Position numbers and translations under genes: made by a program. Below are positions 17,945 to 27,168 of a stretch of DNA of 64,000 nucleotides, piece after piece. Origin of the DNA: an uncultured Acidobacteriia bacterium (GTDB lineage: Bacteria > Acidobacteriota > Terriglobia > Bryobacterales > Bryobacteraceae); assembly GCA_903828455.1 (NCBI GenBank), contig CAIKMJ010000022.1:1-64000 (forward strand), read 5' to 3'. The notes beneath the pieces were generated by a model that saw nothing but the letters and a program-made list of their open reading frames with translations, was not told the origin of the DNA and did no database searches. Position 1 is the first letter of the stretch. Each line of letters begins with the position of its first letter.

Positions 17945-18610
17945 TCAGCGTGCGGCGGTGAATTCAGCGGCGCGGGAGAGCTGATGGCGGCGGCTTTCGG
18001 CGGCGGCTTGAATGCCTTTGAACAGCAGGCCGCGCCAGAGTGTTTCGCGGCGGCGCATTTCAATCTGAACAGCCGAACATGACCGGGCGTTGACCTGCAG
18101 GCCGAGCGCAAGCAGCGCCGCGCCGGTGCGTTCGGCGGCATGGCGGAGGCGGAACCAGGAGGCGAGCGGGATGCGGCGGGCGGTTTCGGGGGGCGTGTCG
18201 CCGAGATCGAGCACGACGAGGCCGAAGCCGCCGGCCTGGATCAGCAGATCCGTGGCCTGCAGGGCATGGTGGGCATCGCCGTCGCAGTTGACCCAGAGGA
18301 CTTTGTCCAGAAGGGTGCCGGTTGCGGCGGCGCAGGCGGGGTCGAAGGAACTGGCCGCATCGACCCAGACGCAGGATTCGCCGGCGCGGGTGGCGCGCGA
18401 GAGCAGGGAGACGGCGAGGGCGGTGCGGCCGGTGGAGGGCGGGCCGGCGATTTCCGAGAGCGTGGCTTTGGGGACGCCGCCGGAGAGGAGCCGGTCGACG
18501 GCGGGGATGCCGGTGGGGAGGTGAATGCGGTGAGGCGGGCGGACTTCGAAAGGGGCGTCGAAGCGGGCGGCGAGTTGGGAGCGGAGAGAGAGGAATGCGG
18601 GGGAAGCCAT
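17945..18610 (-). CDS. ImuA-like RecA-fold protein
   Basis: About 221 residues from ATG 18610; the longer frame runs back through the 12-bp repeat and is rejected. The sequence follows ImuA/SulA-like RecA relatives: LPTGIPAVDRLLSGGVPKA, Walker A-like GPPSTGRTALAVSLL, CVWVDAASSFDPACAAATG, LLIQAGGFGLVVLDLGD (Walker B) and IPLASWFRLRHAAERTGAAL. ImuA works with ImuB and DnaE2 in SOS mutagenesis; neither gene is adjacent here. The Walker A has GPPSTGRT rather than GxxxxGKT, with Arg for Lys, as many ImuA proteins also diverge there. Confidence 0.7.
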   Translation of the reverse strand: MASPAFLSLRSQLAARFDAPFEVRPPHRIHLPTGIPAVDRLLSGGVPKATLSEIAGPPSTGRTALAVSLLSRATRAGESCVWVDAASSFDPACAAATGTLLDKVLWVNCDGDAHHALQATDLLIQAGGFGLVVLDLGDTPPETARRIPLASWFRLRHAAERTGAALLALGLQVNARSCSAVQIEMRRRETLWRGLLFKGIQAAAESRRHQLSRAAEFTAAR

Positions 18611-18676
18611 GGGTACTGTTTTCGCCTTTTGTTCGCCTTTTAGTCTACTCTTGCAGATTTCGGGCGGAGGATGCAA

Positions 18677-18772
18677 GGGGAGCTGCAAGGGGAGCTGCAA
18701 GGGGAGCCGCAAGGGGAGCTGCAAGGGGAGCTGCAAGGGGAGCCGCAAGGGGAGCCGCAAGGGGAGCTGCAA
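18677..18772. repeat. 12-bp tandem repeat, eight copies
   Basis: Eight units of GGGGAGCYGCAA follow one another without gaps; the variable base reads T,T,C,T,T,C,C,T. The array sits in the 324-bp divergent gap between the ImuA-like gene (start 18610) and the large plus-strand gene (start 18935). The Shine-Dalgarno of the latter (CTGGAGG) is well outside the array. Frames through it encode only a GSCKGS-type artefact peptide and are not called as genes. Confidence 0.95.
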
Positions 18773-18934
18773 GGGCAGTAGCCGCGGCCTCGTATTAAGC
18801 TGGATTCAATGCCCGGCCTCGCTGCCTGGCAGGGCACTGTGCGCCCGGCGGGGACCCTGTGTTTCCTCCCTTTCGAATCTGACCGAATCCGATTTTTCGA
18901 AGCTTTGGATCTCTGAAGCTCTGGAGGCGAAGGT

Positions 18935-21900
18935 ATGGCGGCACTGGCACCCACTCGTCCGTTGCGCAAACGGGATGAAGAACTCGATCGATACATCAAT
19001 CTGAAGCTGGCGGCGCTGGGGCTGCCGGTGAGCCGGAGCACGGCGGGCGGCGACTTTCTGGACATCGCCGGGCCGCTGCTGCGCAATTACCACCAGAAGG
19101 ATCAGCAACTGGGGAGCTGGCTGTGTCCGGCCGACCGGCGTGTACAGGATTTTCTGGATGCCTACCTGAGCGACGTGTGTCCGAACGGCGCGGCGCGGCT
19201 GCCGGCCAATGCTTTCGTGCTGGATCGCGAAGGGATGGCGCGCGTGCTGTCGCTGCCGGTTCATGCGGATCATTTTTCCTCGCCCTATCTGAAGTCGTAC
19301 CGGTTGCCGCAGGGAGTGCTGCACAATCCGCACAGCGATAAGCGGACCACGCAGGGGATTTTCCATGTGACCGAGGGCGGGCTGCCGGTGCCGGCGGACA
19401 AGGAAGCGATTCCGAAGCAGACGTTCGCGGCGCTGTGGAGCGCGGCGCTGCGTCCGCCGGCGGAGGTGATGACGCTGCCGTTCACAACGGATCAGGAAGA
19501 GCTTGCCGATCCGGCAGCGGAGCCGGCGCGCTGCTTTGTCTCGCTGCTGCTGCGGCCGCTGGTTTGTCCGGCGACCGGCACCGATCCGGCGAAAACAATG
19601 GAAATTCGCTTCTTCGTGCCGGGAAGCCTGGTCAGCAATCTCGACTTCGTGGAGGGCATTTTCGGCAACGCCGGCGATCCGTATCTGCCGGAAAACGACG
19701 CCGGGCTGGATGCGGCGCACTGGACCGGCCACACCGGCTGCGTGGTGCTGGCGCCGCATCTGGTGGGGATTCCGAAGAAAGCGGTCGGCCTGCCGCATAT
19801 CAGCGTGGCCACCGAACGGCAGAAGCGCGACGGCATGTGCTGGACGGAGGAGAACGAACCGTACAACGGCGGGCGCGCGTTCAAAGCCACGTGCCGCGAC
19901 GCGCGCGGCGTGATGGTGACGATCATTGCCGACAACTATTACGGCTACTGCAAGAAAGAGGTGAAGACGCAGATCAGCTTTGCGGCGAACCTCTACGGCG
20001 CGTGCGAGGAAGAGCACGCCGGCGGCGCGATGGCGTTTGCCACCTACGTGATCGGGCTGGATTTTTACGGCGACCGCATCCTGAGTCTGAAGATGGCGTC
20101 ATTCGCCGACGCGGCGAAGCTGCTGGGCGATTCGGTGGTGCCGCAGGAGGGCGGTTATGCCATCGACCGCAAATTTTCCAACATCTTCTATGTGCCGCAG
20201 GAGGCCTCGTTCCACGCGCGCGAAGGCGTTGTGAAGTGGAAGAACGCGGGCGGGGAAAAGCGGCTGCCGCTGCGGGCGGGCGCGGTGTACGTGCTGCCGA
20301 ACGGCTTCCGCATCCGGCTGCAGAAGCAGATTTCGGGGACGGCGTGGCGGCTGATCGGGGCGCGACCGCGCGGCACGTTCTGCCATAAGCCGTGCACGGT
20401 GTCGGGCGGCGGGAAGTCGGAAATCTCCAAGTCCATGTCCAATGTGCTGCTCAAGGGGCCTGTGTTCGTGCGCGATTACAACGCGGACATGGATCAGGTG
20501 GAGCAGATCTTCAAAATGGATTTCTCCGGCATCTATCGCGACCGCGAGCCGAACGAGCGTTCGCGGCGGCCGGTGCTGAGTATGTCGCGCTCGCTGGGGT
20601 CGGTGATCCAGCTGCTGACTCCGGCGGCGGAATACACGGACGAGCACAACGACTGGCTGCGCGGCCTGGGCGAGACCATCCGGCAGCTGGTATTTACCGT
20701 GAAGCGTTACTACCAGCCCGAGTGGGGCGACAACTGGCGCGAGCACTTCACGGTAGACCGGCTCAACGGGTACCCGGGGCACGAGCTGAAGTTCGACGAT
20801 CATCCGCTGGTGGCCAACTATCTGCGCGTGGGCTACGATCCGGAGGGCGCGTGGCGAGTCTACAAGCTGCGCGCCGATTTCAGTCCGTCTGAGAAGGTGC
20901 AGATGGAGGACGACATCAGCGCATCGGTGGTGTTGCCGCGCGAGGCGCTGACGGGGCTCGATCCGGAATACGACAACCCGAGCGTGAAGCTGGTGGCGAA
21001 CTGCGAGCGGCTTTTGTTCCAGCGCCCCGACGATGCCATTTACCGGGGCACGGACAGGCAGGCGGAAGCGGATATCGCGGGGCCGGGGAACTTTCTCTCC
21101 AACTATGAGCCGATCAGTGTGGAAGGCGCGCGAGCCATGGTCGAGCACGTGGTGGAGTTCGATCAGTTCACCGAGCCGATGAAGGAACTGCTGGGCAGTT
21201 TTGCCGAGCGGCCGGGGACGGACTACGTGGTGTCGTCGGCGCACCCGCGCGTGGTGAACGGGAAGCGTTCCACGAATCCGCGCTATCTGCAGCGGCGGCC
21301 GGATATGGAGAATCCGCAGGAGCTGCATCTGGCGGAGATGGTGGCGCGGCTGGCGCGCGGCATTCCGGCCGGGGAACCGGTGTACTTTCCGGTGAACGCG
21401 GTGCTGGCGGGCCGGCGGAACTCACCGGCGGATGAGAAGGCGGGGCTGCCTCCGCTGGCCGTGCACGGGCCGATCCATTATCAGGAGCTGCCCGAACTGT
21501 TCATGGATTTCATTTCCAGCCTGACCGGAAAATCGCCGGCAACAACCGGCTTCGGCAGCGAAGGCGCGCTGACGAAGGCGGCGTTCAACGCGCTGCCGCC
21601 GGTGGTGGATCTGAACAACGCGCTGGTGTCGTTTATTCTCACCGGACACGCGGGGTTCACCACGTCGGCCGGCTACATCGGGCCGAACTTCCGGGTGGAT
21701 CACGATGTCAGCCTGCTGGTGCCGGAGATCTGGTGCCGGATGCGGGTACACGAGCGCGAGCCCGAATTTCTGAAGGCGCACGGCTATCTGGAAAAGGTCG
21801 AGGACTTCACGCTGGACGACCGCTTAGTGCTGGCGAGCCGGCTGGGCTACCGGATCACGCCGCTGTTCGTGGACCGCTTCCTCGGGCGCATGTTTGAAAC

Positions 21901-22384
21901 GCCGGATGCCGTGTTCACGGAAGAAATGCTGCGGCCGGAACAACAGGACACGGTGCAGTTCGCAGCCGGCGTGGATGCCATTGTGGAGACGCAGACGCGG
22001 GTGGCGAAGCAATACTTCGAAGACGGCAGCGTGGAGGCAGCGTGCCCGCCGCTGAAAGCGCTGCTTTACATCATGGCCGAAGGATCGTGGCAGGGCAAAG
22101 GAGTGGACCACCCGGAAGTGCGCGGGATGTTCACCCGCGAATACCTGATGGCGAGCGAATGGTATCGCGCGCGGCTGCGGGCGAAGCAGACGGTGGATGT
22201 AGCGCTGTGGGGGCGGCACGTGAGCGCGCTGGAACAGTTCCGGGAAAGCGGCGCGGCAAAACACGGCGTCAATGTCGAGGGACGGCTGGAAGAAGCGTTG
22301 CGGCAACTGGCGCGGGTAAGCAGGACTGGGTACTTGAAGGAGCTGGAGGGTACGCTGGGGGCGGATCCGTATTTCGCGCGCTGA
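18935..22384 (+). CDS. 1149-residue protein, possibly PPi-dependent PEP carboxykinase
   Basis: A single 1149-residue frame with GGAGG 8 bases before ATG. It is cytoplasmic-looking, with no signal or membrane segment. Notable blocks: SPYLKSYRLPQGVLHNP, HTGCVVLAPHLVGIPKKAVG, IIADNYYGYCKKEVKTQISF, KPCTVSGGGKSEISKSM (GGGKS at about 491-495, P-loop-like) and LNNALVSFILTGHAGFTTSA. Size and these blocks suggest the pyrophosphate-type PEP carboxykinase of Entamoeba and Propionibacterium (about 1100-1150 residues, interconverting oxaloacetate and PEP using PPi). This is from memory of the family, not from alignment, and must be read as a hypothesis. Otherwise it is a conserved protein of unknown function. 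Confidence 0.5.
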   Translation: MAALAPTRPLRKRDEELDRYINLKLAALGLPVSRSTAGGDFLDIAGPLLRNYHQKDQQLGSWLCPADRRVQDFLDAYLSDVCPNGAARLPANAFVLDREGMARVLSLPVHADHFSSPYLKSYRLPQGVLHNPHSDKRTTQGIFHVTEGGLPVPADKEAIPKQTFAALWSAALRPPAEVMTLPFTTDQEELADPAAEPARCFVSLLLRPLVCPATGTDPAKTMEIRFFVPGSLVSNLDFVEGIFGNAGDPYLPENDAGLDAAHWTGHTGCVVLAPHLVGIPKKAVGLPHISVATERQKRDGMCWTEENEPYNGGRAFKATCRDARGVMVTIIADNYYGYCKKEVKTQISFAANLYGACEEEHAGGAMAFATYVIGLDFYGDRILSLKMASFADAAKLLGDSVVPQEGGYAIDRKFSNIFYVPQEASFHAREGVVKWKNAGGEKRLPLRAGAVYVLPNGFRIRLQKQISGTAWRLIGARPRGTFCHKPCTVSGGGKSEISKSMSNVLLKGPVFVRDYNADMDQVEQIFKMDFSGIYRDREPNERSRRPVLSMSRSLGSVIQLLTPAAEYTDEHNDWLRGLGETIRQLVFTVKRYYQPEWGDNWREHFTVDRLNGYPGHELKFDDHPLVANYLRVGYDPEGAWRVYKLRADFSPSEKVQMEDDISASVVLPREALTGLDPEYDNPSVKLVANCERLLFQRPDDAIYRGTDRQAEADIAGPGNFLSNYEPISVEGARAMVEHVVEFDQFTEPMKELLGSFAERPGTDYVVSSAHPRVVNGKRSTNPRYLQRRPDMENPQELHLAEMVARLARGIPAGEPVYFPVNAVLAGRRNSPADEKAGLPPLAVHGPIHYQELPELFMDFISSLTGKSPATTGFGSEGALTKAAFNALPPVVDLNNALVSFILTGHAGFTTSAGYIGPNFRVDHDVSLLVPEIWCRMRVHEREPEFLKAHGYLEKVEDFTLDDRLVLASRLGYRITPLFVDRFLGRMFETPDAVFTEEMLRPEQQDTVQFAAGVDAIVETQTRVAKQYFEDGSVEAACPPLKALLYIMAEGSWQGKGVDHPEVRGMFTREYLMASEWYRARLRAKQTVDVALWGRHVSALEQFRESGAAKHGVNVEGRLEEALRQLARVSRTGYLKELEGTLGADPYFAR

Positions 22385-22455
22385 AGCAATCCGCGCGGTC
22401 GAACGGTAATACGGGCACCCGCCATGCAGGCCGGGCACCCGCCGGAGTAAACAGC

Positions 22456-22665
22456 TCAGCTGGCGGAAACGGCCGCGTTGCTGAGTGAAGTATTTGCGGT
22501 GCCCCAGATGTTGGCGATGCTGCCGCCCGTGCTGATAAAGATAGAGGCGGAAGCGAGGGCAATGAACGCCATGAGCAGGGTATATTCGATCAGGTCCTGC
22601 CCCTGCTCATCCTTCAGGAATTGCGATAAATAAGTGCGAAGCGTGTACATCATACTCGCGATCAT
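22456..22665 (-). CDS. Flp/Fap-type pilin (type IVb)
   Basis: 69 residues. The sequence LKDEQGQDLIEYTLLMAF is the Flp prepilin signature: a short basic leader, then the conserved Glu at position +5 of the hydrophobic stretch (ALIEY-like). The hydrophobic helix runs to about residue 45, followed by a Ser/Thr/Asn-rich tail. Internal starts at 22653 and 22650 are possible. No tad/cpa assembly genes are in the window. It is convergent with the 1149-residue gene. Confidence 0.88.
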   Translation of the reverse strand: MIASMMYTLRTYLSQFLKDEQGQDLIEYTLLMAFIALASASIFISTGGSIANIWGTANTSLSNAAVSAS

Positions 22666-23291
22666 GCGGCAGTGCCCGGCGAAATAATACGCCCAAAATG
22701 GTTAAGCCCGGGCGGTTATCCAAATAGACAGTACGCCGCGGCGCCGGCGGAGCCGCCAGCGCGGGCCATTTGGCGGCGGAAAGCGGGTCGGAGCAGACGA
22801 TCCGGCCGGAAGATCCGGAGACCGCTGATACGCGGGACGGCACAAAGCGCAAGTGAAGCTACGCCGATAATTCCTTTATCTGGCATGACCACGGCACGAG
22901 TACGGCGCCAGTTCGGACGAAAGCCTCCATCCCGGCCAGTTTGGGGCAAGGGGATCAAATCCGGGTGCGAAGCCGGCGGTTTTATACGAATTTCGCACCC
23001 TGACGCAAGTACTGGGCATTTCGTACGGGGCGATGAACGGCGCATCAAATCCGGCAGGAACGTTCAGATTTCTATCGCCGGGACTGCGAACCCCGTAGTT
23101 CTACTCAAGGTCGGCGGGCAGCAAAATCCGTATAATTCCTGGGTTTTTCGAACAACCTGCCGGATTCACCGGTAACACTACGGGCGACCTGCGACTTTTA
23201 CTGGTAACAGAACCCCAAAAAAGGAGTAGGTTTAAAACGTCGGGCAACAAAGAGTAACCAGTTCGGCTGGCCACGTGAGCAAAGGAGAACT
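22666..23291. other. Long intergenic region without a supported gene
   Basis: About 626 bp between the Flp pilin start and the PEP-CTERM gene, both reading away from it, so promoters for both should lie here. Short frames on both strands have no recognisable motif, no good ribosome site and atypical composition (many Arg and Gly) and are not called. The 3' 200 bp is less GC-rich than neighbouring genes and holds a related pair, GGTAACAC and GGTAACAG, near 23170 and 23206. No c-di-GMP or other riboswitch core was recognised. Confidence 0.5.
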
Positions 23292-24056
23292 GTGGAAACC
23301 AAGATCCTGAAAACCAAGATCCTGAAAGCCAAGATCCTGAAAGCAACGATGAGACACCGGCTTGCATCGGCCATGGTCATCGGCACGCTCGGGGTATTGA
23401 GTTCGGCCGGGGTGGCGAGCGCGGGATCGCTCTCGATCAGCGGGTCAACGACCGGGGCCTGGACCCAGGAAGCCGGCCAGAGCATCCCGACGGGCACAGG
23501 GGGGTTTGTAGACGGGACGCTGAACGCCACTGCGGGGTTGTACACGTTCAGTTATGGCGGCAACGGGCTGGTCGCGGGTGATACCGGTCACGGGAATTCC
23601 ACCTTTTTCAACGAATTCTGGGTTGGGTCCAACCGGTCCGCAGCCATCTCCGCCGGCACCATCTTCTGCGCGCAGGCAGATGCGGCGTGTGGCGGGGCCG
23701 CCACGATCGCGGGCGCCGAATTCACCGTCGCGCTGAGTGCAGGTGCCGTTCCCTTCGGCCTCACGTTTGGCACCTTTAATCCCAATAGCGGGAGTCTGCT
23801 GCTGAACGGCAGCAGCAACGACGCAGTCGGCGCATACATCGATCAGATCGGGACGGGGACGACGGCAAACGGTGCGTCCGGTCCGGTGGCTTACGTTGGG
23901 TTGTCCGATACTCCTTATCCTGCGGATAACGACTTCCAGGATCTGGTGGTGACTGTGGCGGCAACGCCGGAGCCGGGAACGCTGCTGCTTTTTGGCGGCG
24001 GGCTGGTCGGCATTGCATTTTATGCACGCCGGCGGGCGGCACTGTCACGTCGTTGA
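23292..24056 (+). CDS. PEP-CTERM sorted exported protein
   Basis: 254 residues. GTG 23292 has AAAGGAG upstream. An unusual N-terminal extension of about 19 residues (METKILKTKILKAKILKAT) precedes the signal peptide MRHRLASAMVIGTLGVLSSA. The mature part is a Gly/Ser/Thr-rich beta domain. The C-terminus is a standard PEP-CTERM sorting signal: ATPEPGTLLLFGGGLVGIAF then ARRR. Such proteins are processed by an exosortase (EpsH type) and delivered to the surface or matrix; no exosortase gene is in the window. Confidence 0.9.
   Translation: METKILKTKILKAKILKATMRHRLASAMVIGTLGVLSSAGVASAGSLSISGSTTGAWTQEAGQSIPTGTGGFVDGTLNATAGLYTFSYGGNGLVAGDTGHGNSTFFNEFWVGSNRSAAISAGTIFCAQADAACGGAATIAGAEFTVALSAGAVPFGLTFGTFNPNSGSLLLNGSSNDAVGAYIDQIGTGTTANGASGPVAYVGLSDTPYPADNDFQDLVVTVAATPEPGTLLLFGGGLVGIAFYARRRAALSRR
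23301..23345 (+). repeat. 15-bp triplication inside the start of the PEP-CTERM gene
   Basis: Three in-frame copies of AAGATCCTGAAARCM at 23301-23315, 23316-23330 and 23331-23345 encode KILKT, KILKA, KILKA. Copy number changes would keep frame and alter only the basic n-region length before the signal peptide. The repeat directly follows the initiation codon. Confidence 0.93.
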
Positions 24057-24168
24057 ATCCGATGGCCGCGAGCAGCGGTGCTGCGATGCGCGCCACGAAC
24101 TTCATTGTGTCGAAGTAACCGGCGGCTTCCGTCACGTTCGGCCAGGTTTGGCAGATCGATTATGTAAT

Positions 24169-24257
24169 TGGTGGCGGAAGTGGGGGTCGAACCCACACGT
24201 AGAGTGAACTACGCCAGATTTTGAGTCTGGTGCGTCTGCCAGTTCCGCCATTCCGCC
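24169..24257 (-). tRNA. tRNA-Leu (anticodon CAA), CCA end encoded
   Basis: On the minus strand the acceptor stem GGCGGAA (24257-24251) pairs with TTCCGCC (24179-24173), followed by discriminator A and encoded CCA (24171-24169). The anticodon arm is CCAGA-CTCAAAA-TCTGG, giving anticodon CAA for the UUG codon. There is a long variable arm (CGTAGTTCACTCTACG), as expected of a class II Leu tRNA, and a T arm GTGGG-TTCGACC-CCCAC. All parts are present and pair well. Confidence 0.96.
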
Positions 24258-24498
24258 GCGGGGAGACAGTTCCAGTTTAGCCGAGCGCGTCTTCCGGCAG
24301 AAAAATAAATCCCCATCCCTCCTGCAATACTTCCGTGTGCTTCGTCACCTAATAGCTGTTTGTTGTATAACGCAATTCCTGCGTGGGAACTTACAATAGC
24401 CTGTGTGTTCGGGGCATATATATAGGGTCTGCTGTCGATCTGATACCGGGAACCGGTTGGTTTTACGCATTGTGTACGTCACTGGAGGACGCTGATTC
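24258..24498. promoter_or_regulatory. AT-richer promoter/leader region of the DUF1800 gene
   Basis: This 241-bp gap is clearly less GC-rich than its neighbours. It contains TACAAT near 24400 and the run CATATATATAGG near 24420, either of which could supply a -10, and ends with GGAGG 9 bases before ATG 24499. No single -35/-10 pair stands out. The tRNA promoter must also be here, on the other strand. Confidence 0.4.
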
Positions 24499-27132
24499 AT
24501 GAGACTATTTCCCACGTGTGCGGCGATCGTCGCCGCCACCGCGCTGGTGGTCGGGCCAGCCTTTGCGGAGACCACCACGACGCCGGCGCCGGCAACATCC
24601 ATCGCCGTCGCGCCTACGGGTTACGTGACAGCCTCTCTGGGCGGCACGCAGCAATTCACCGCCACCGTAACCGGCCTCACGAACACCGCGGTCACATGGG
24701 CGGTGAACAGCGTTGCGGGCGGGAACTCCACTTACGGAACCATCAGCACGGGCGGCCTGTACACGGCTCCGGCGAAGATGCCGTCCTCCGGCCAGATCAC
24801 GATTACGGCCACGTCGCAAACCAACACCGCCGTGCGCGGCATGACCTGGATTTACCTGCTCGCGCCGGGACCGCAGATCACTTCGGTATCGCCCAATCCC
24901 CTGCCGGCGGGAACGGTGGCGCTCACGATCACCGGCACCGGATTCCAGACGGGCGCTGTGATTATGGACGGCGCGGTGCAGCTTTCGACCACATCGGTCA
25001 CGCCGACATCGATTACGGCCACGACGTACCATGCGCCCACTACGACGAGTACCACGTTTTACGTCACCAACCCGGGGTCGTCGCACAGCAACGTGCTGAC
25101 GGTAGCGGTTACGGGAAAGGTCAGCGGCACGCCGACGCCAACTCCGACACCAACACCAACACCAACACCAACACCCGGCGCCCCTGTTGTGGCGCCGTCC
25201 ACCGTAACTTTGCTGCTGGGCGCTTCGCAGACGTTCACAGCGAGTAACGCCACCGGCTGGAGCGCGGTTTCCGGCACAATTACGACGGGCGGCGTCTACA
25301 CGGCGCCTTCGACGATGCCCGCTTCCGGGAGCGACACCGTGACCGCCACGGGTCCCGGGGGCAAGGGTACCGCTACGGTGACGCTGCTCAGCAACGTGCC
25401 GCCATCGATTCAATCGATCGGCTTATCGCCGCTGCCGCTGGGTGTCTTTTCGACGACGATCACGGGCACCGGTTTCACTACCGCCACAACGGCGCAGCTC
25501 GGCAGTTCCGCCATGTCGATCACCGCCCGGACTCCGACGCAGCTGACCGTAACGGGCTTTGCGGGAACGCCGGGCGCGGCCAACGTCACGGTAGCGAACG
25601 GTGCGCTGACGTCGCAGCCGCTGGTGGTGCAGGTCGGTGCAGCAAATCCGCAGGTTTCGCCCGCGGCCGCGCGGCGCTTCCTTGAACAGGCGGCTTTTGG
25701 CGCTACTCCGGCGGACGCGGCGCATGTTCAGGCGATCGGTTTTCAGGCGTGGCTGAACGAACAGTTCGGCATGGGCGTCATCTCCAACTTCAATTCGCTG
25801 GCGGGCTCCTCGCAGGGTGGAATGCCGAATGTGTTTCTGACCAACGCGGTGAACAATGCCGACCAGTTGCGCCAGAAGGTCGCGTTCGCGCTCAGCCAGA
25901 TCTTCGTCATCTCGATTACCAAAATTATCTGGAACGGCGACATGATTCCGTATGAGCAGATGCTGCTCAACGACGCGTTTACCAGCTACCGGCAGATCCT
26001 CGGCGACGTCACGCTCAGCCCGGGCATGGGCGAATACCTCGACATGGCCAACAACGCCAAGGCCAATCCGGCGGCGGGGACGGCGGCCAATGAGAACTAC
26101 GCACGCGAGATCATGCAGCTGTTCAGCATCGGCACCGTCATGCTGAATCCGGATGGTTCGGTGCAGCAGGGCGCGAACGGTCCGGTGCCGACCTACGGAC
26201 AGTCCAATGTGACCGAGCTGGCGCGGGTCTTTACGGGCTGGACTTATGCGCCGAAGGTCGCCGGCGGCCAGCCGGTCTGGGGCGCGTACATCAATTCGGC
26301 GGGCCCCATGGTTCCATATCCGGCCCAGCACGATACCGGCTCCAAGACACTGCTGAACGGCTACGTGGCGCCGGCCAATCTTTCGCCGCAGGCCGATCTG
26401 AACGGCGCGCTCGACAATCTGGCGAGCCACCCCAACGTGGCGCCGTTTATTTCGAAGCAGCTGATTCAGCATCTGGTGAAGAGCAATCCGAGTCCCGCGT
26501 ATGTGCAGCGCGTGGCGACCGCGTTTACCCAGAGCAGCGGCGATATGAAGACGGTGATCACCGCGATTCTGCTCGACGCCGAGGCGCGCGCAAACGATGC
26601 GGGCGGCGCCGATCAGGCGACTGACGGCCATCTGCAGGAGCCGGCGCTCTTCATCCCGGCCTTCGTACGCGCCTTCGGCGGAACCATGACGCCCGCCAAC
26701 TACTTCGCAAACGACCTGGCCAGTCTGGGGCAGGACATCTACAATCCGGCGAGCGTATTCAACTACTATTCGCCGGGCTACGTGGTAGCCGGCACCGGCG
26801 GACTGAAAGGGCCGGAGTTCCAGATCGACAATCCGAACGCGGCAATTCTGCGCGAGAACCTGATCGGAAACTTCTTCAGCCAGTACTCCAACCCGGTCCA
26901 GAGCAACGGGCCGGGAACGACGGTGGATCTGACGGCGTGGCTGCCGCTCGCGGCCGTGCCGGCAACGCTGGTGGATGCGCTCGATCTGACGCTCACGCAC
27001 GGCACCATGCCGGCCGCGATGAAGCAGACGATCGTGAGCGCGGTGACTGCCGATACCAACGGCAATCTTCACCGGGTGCAAACGGGCATCTATCTCATTT
27101 TGACGTCCAGTTATTACAACGTCTGGCACTAG
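24499..27132 (+). CDS. Exported DUF1800 protein with IPT/Ig-like repeats
   Basis: 877 residues. Signal peptide (1-23, ending PAFAE). Residues about 30-115 and 225-300 are Ig-like (VTWAVNSVAGG, GGLYTAPAKMP; VYTAPSTMPASG), and about 120-200 and 300-375 are IPT/TIG-like (ITSVSPNPLPAG; IQSIGLSPLPLG). A (Pro-Thr)n linker at about 211-226 joins the halves. The DUF1800 domain starts near 387 (AARRFLEQAAFGATPAD) and includes NYAREIMQLFSIG. DUF1800 proteins are encoded beside DUF1501 proteins, as here (36 bp gap); their function is not established but export with the partner is likely. Confidence 0.92.
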   Translation: MRLFPTCAAIVAATALVVGPAFAETTTTPAPATSIAVAPTGYVTASLGGTQQFTATVTGLTNTAVTWAVNSVAGGNSTYGTISTGGLYTAPAKMPSSGQITITATSQTNTAVRGMTWIYLLAPGPQITSVSPNPLPAGTVALTITGTGFQTGAVIMDGAVQLSTTSVTPTSITATTYHAPTTTSTTFYVTNPGSSHSNVLTVAVTGKVSGTPTPTPTPTPTPTPTPGAPVVAPSTVTLLLGASQTFTASNATGWSAVSGTITTGGVYTAPSTMPASGSDTVTATGPGGKGTATVTLLSNVPPSIQSIGLSPLPLGVFSTTITGTGFTTATTAQLGSSAMSITARTPTQLTVTGFAGTPGAANVTVANGALTSQPLVVQVGAANPQVSPAAARRFLEQAAFGATPADAAHVQAIGFQAWLNEQFGMGVISNFNSLAGSSQGGMPNVFLTNAVNNADQLRQKVAFALSQIFVISITKIIWNGDMIPYEQMLLNDAFTSYRQILGDVTLSPGMGEYLDMANNAKANPAAGTAANENYAREIMQLFSIGTVMLNPDGSVQQGANGPVPTYGQSNVTELARVFTGWTYAPKVAGGQPVWGAYINSAGPMVPYPAQHDTGSKTLLNGYVAPANLSPQADLNGALDNLASHPNVAPFISKQLIQHLVKSNPSPAYVQRVATAFTQSSGDMKTVITAILLDAEARANDAGGADQATDGHLQEPALFIPAFVRAFGGTMTPANYFANDLASLGQDIYNPASVFNYYSPGYVVAGTGGLKGPEFQIDNPNAAILRENLIGNFFSQYSNPVQSNGPGTTVDLTAWLPLAAVPATLVDALDLTLTHGTMPAAMKQTIVSAVTADTNGNLHRVQTGIYLILTSSYYNVWH

Positions 27133-27168
27133 GAACACAGCAGACACGAAGACGGGAGGATACGGAAA

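Noticed and set aside
18609-19004. Frame encoding a GSCKGS repeat peptide
   Set aside because: It is a translation of the 12-bp DNA repeat, with no ribosome site, and it runs into the real gene in another frame.
22412-22443. Direct repeat CGGGCACCCGCC, two copies
   Set aside because: Only two short copies at the end of the large gene; may be chance in GC-rich DNA.
22672-23175. Plus-strand frame of 167 residues in the intergenic region
   Set aside because: No family motif, no Shine-Dalgarno, Arg/Gly-rich composition, and a competing minus-strand frame over the same bases.
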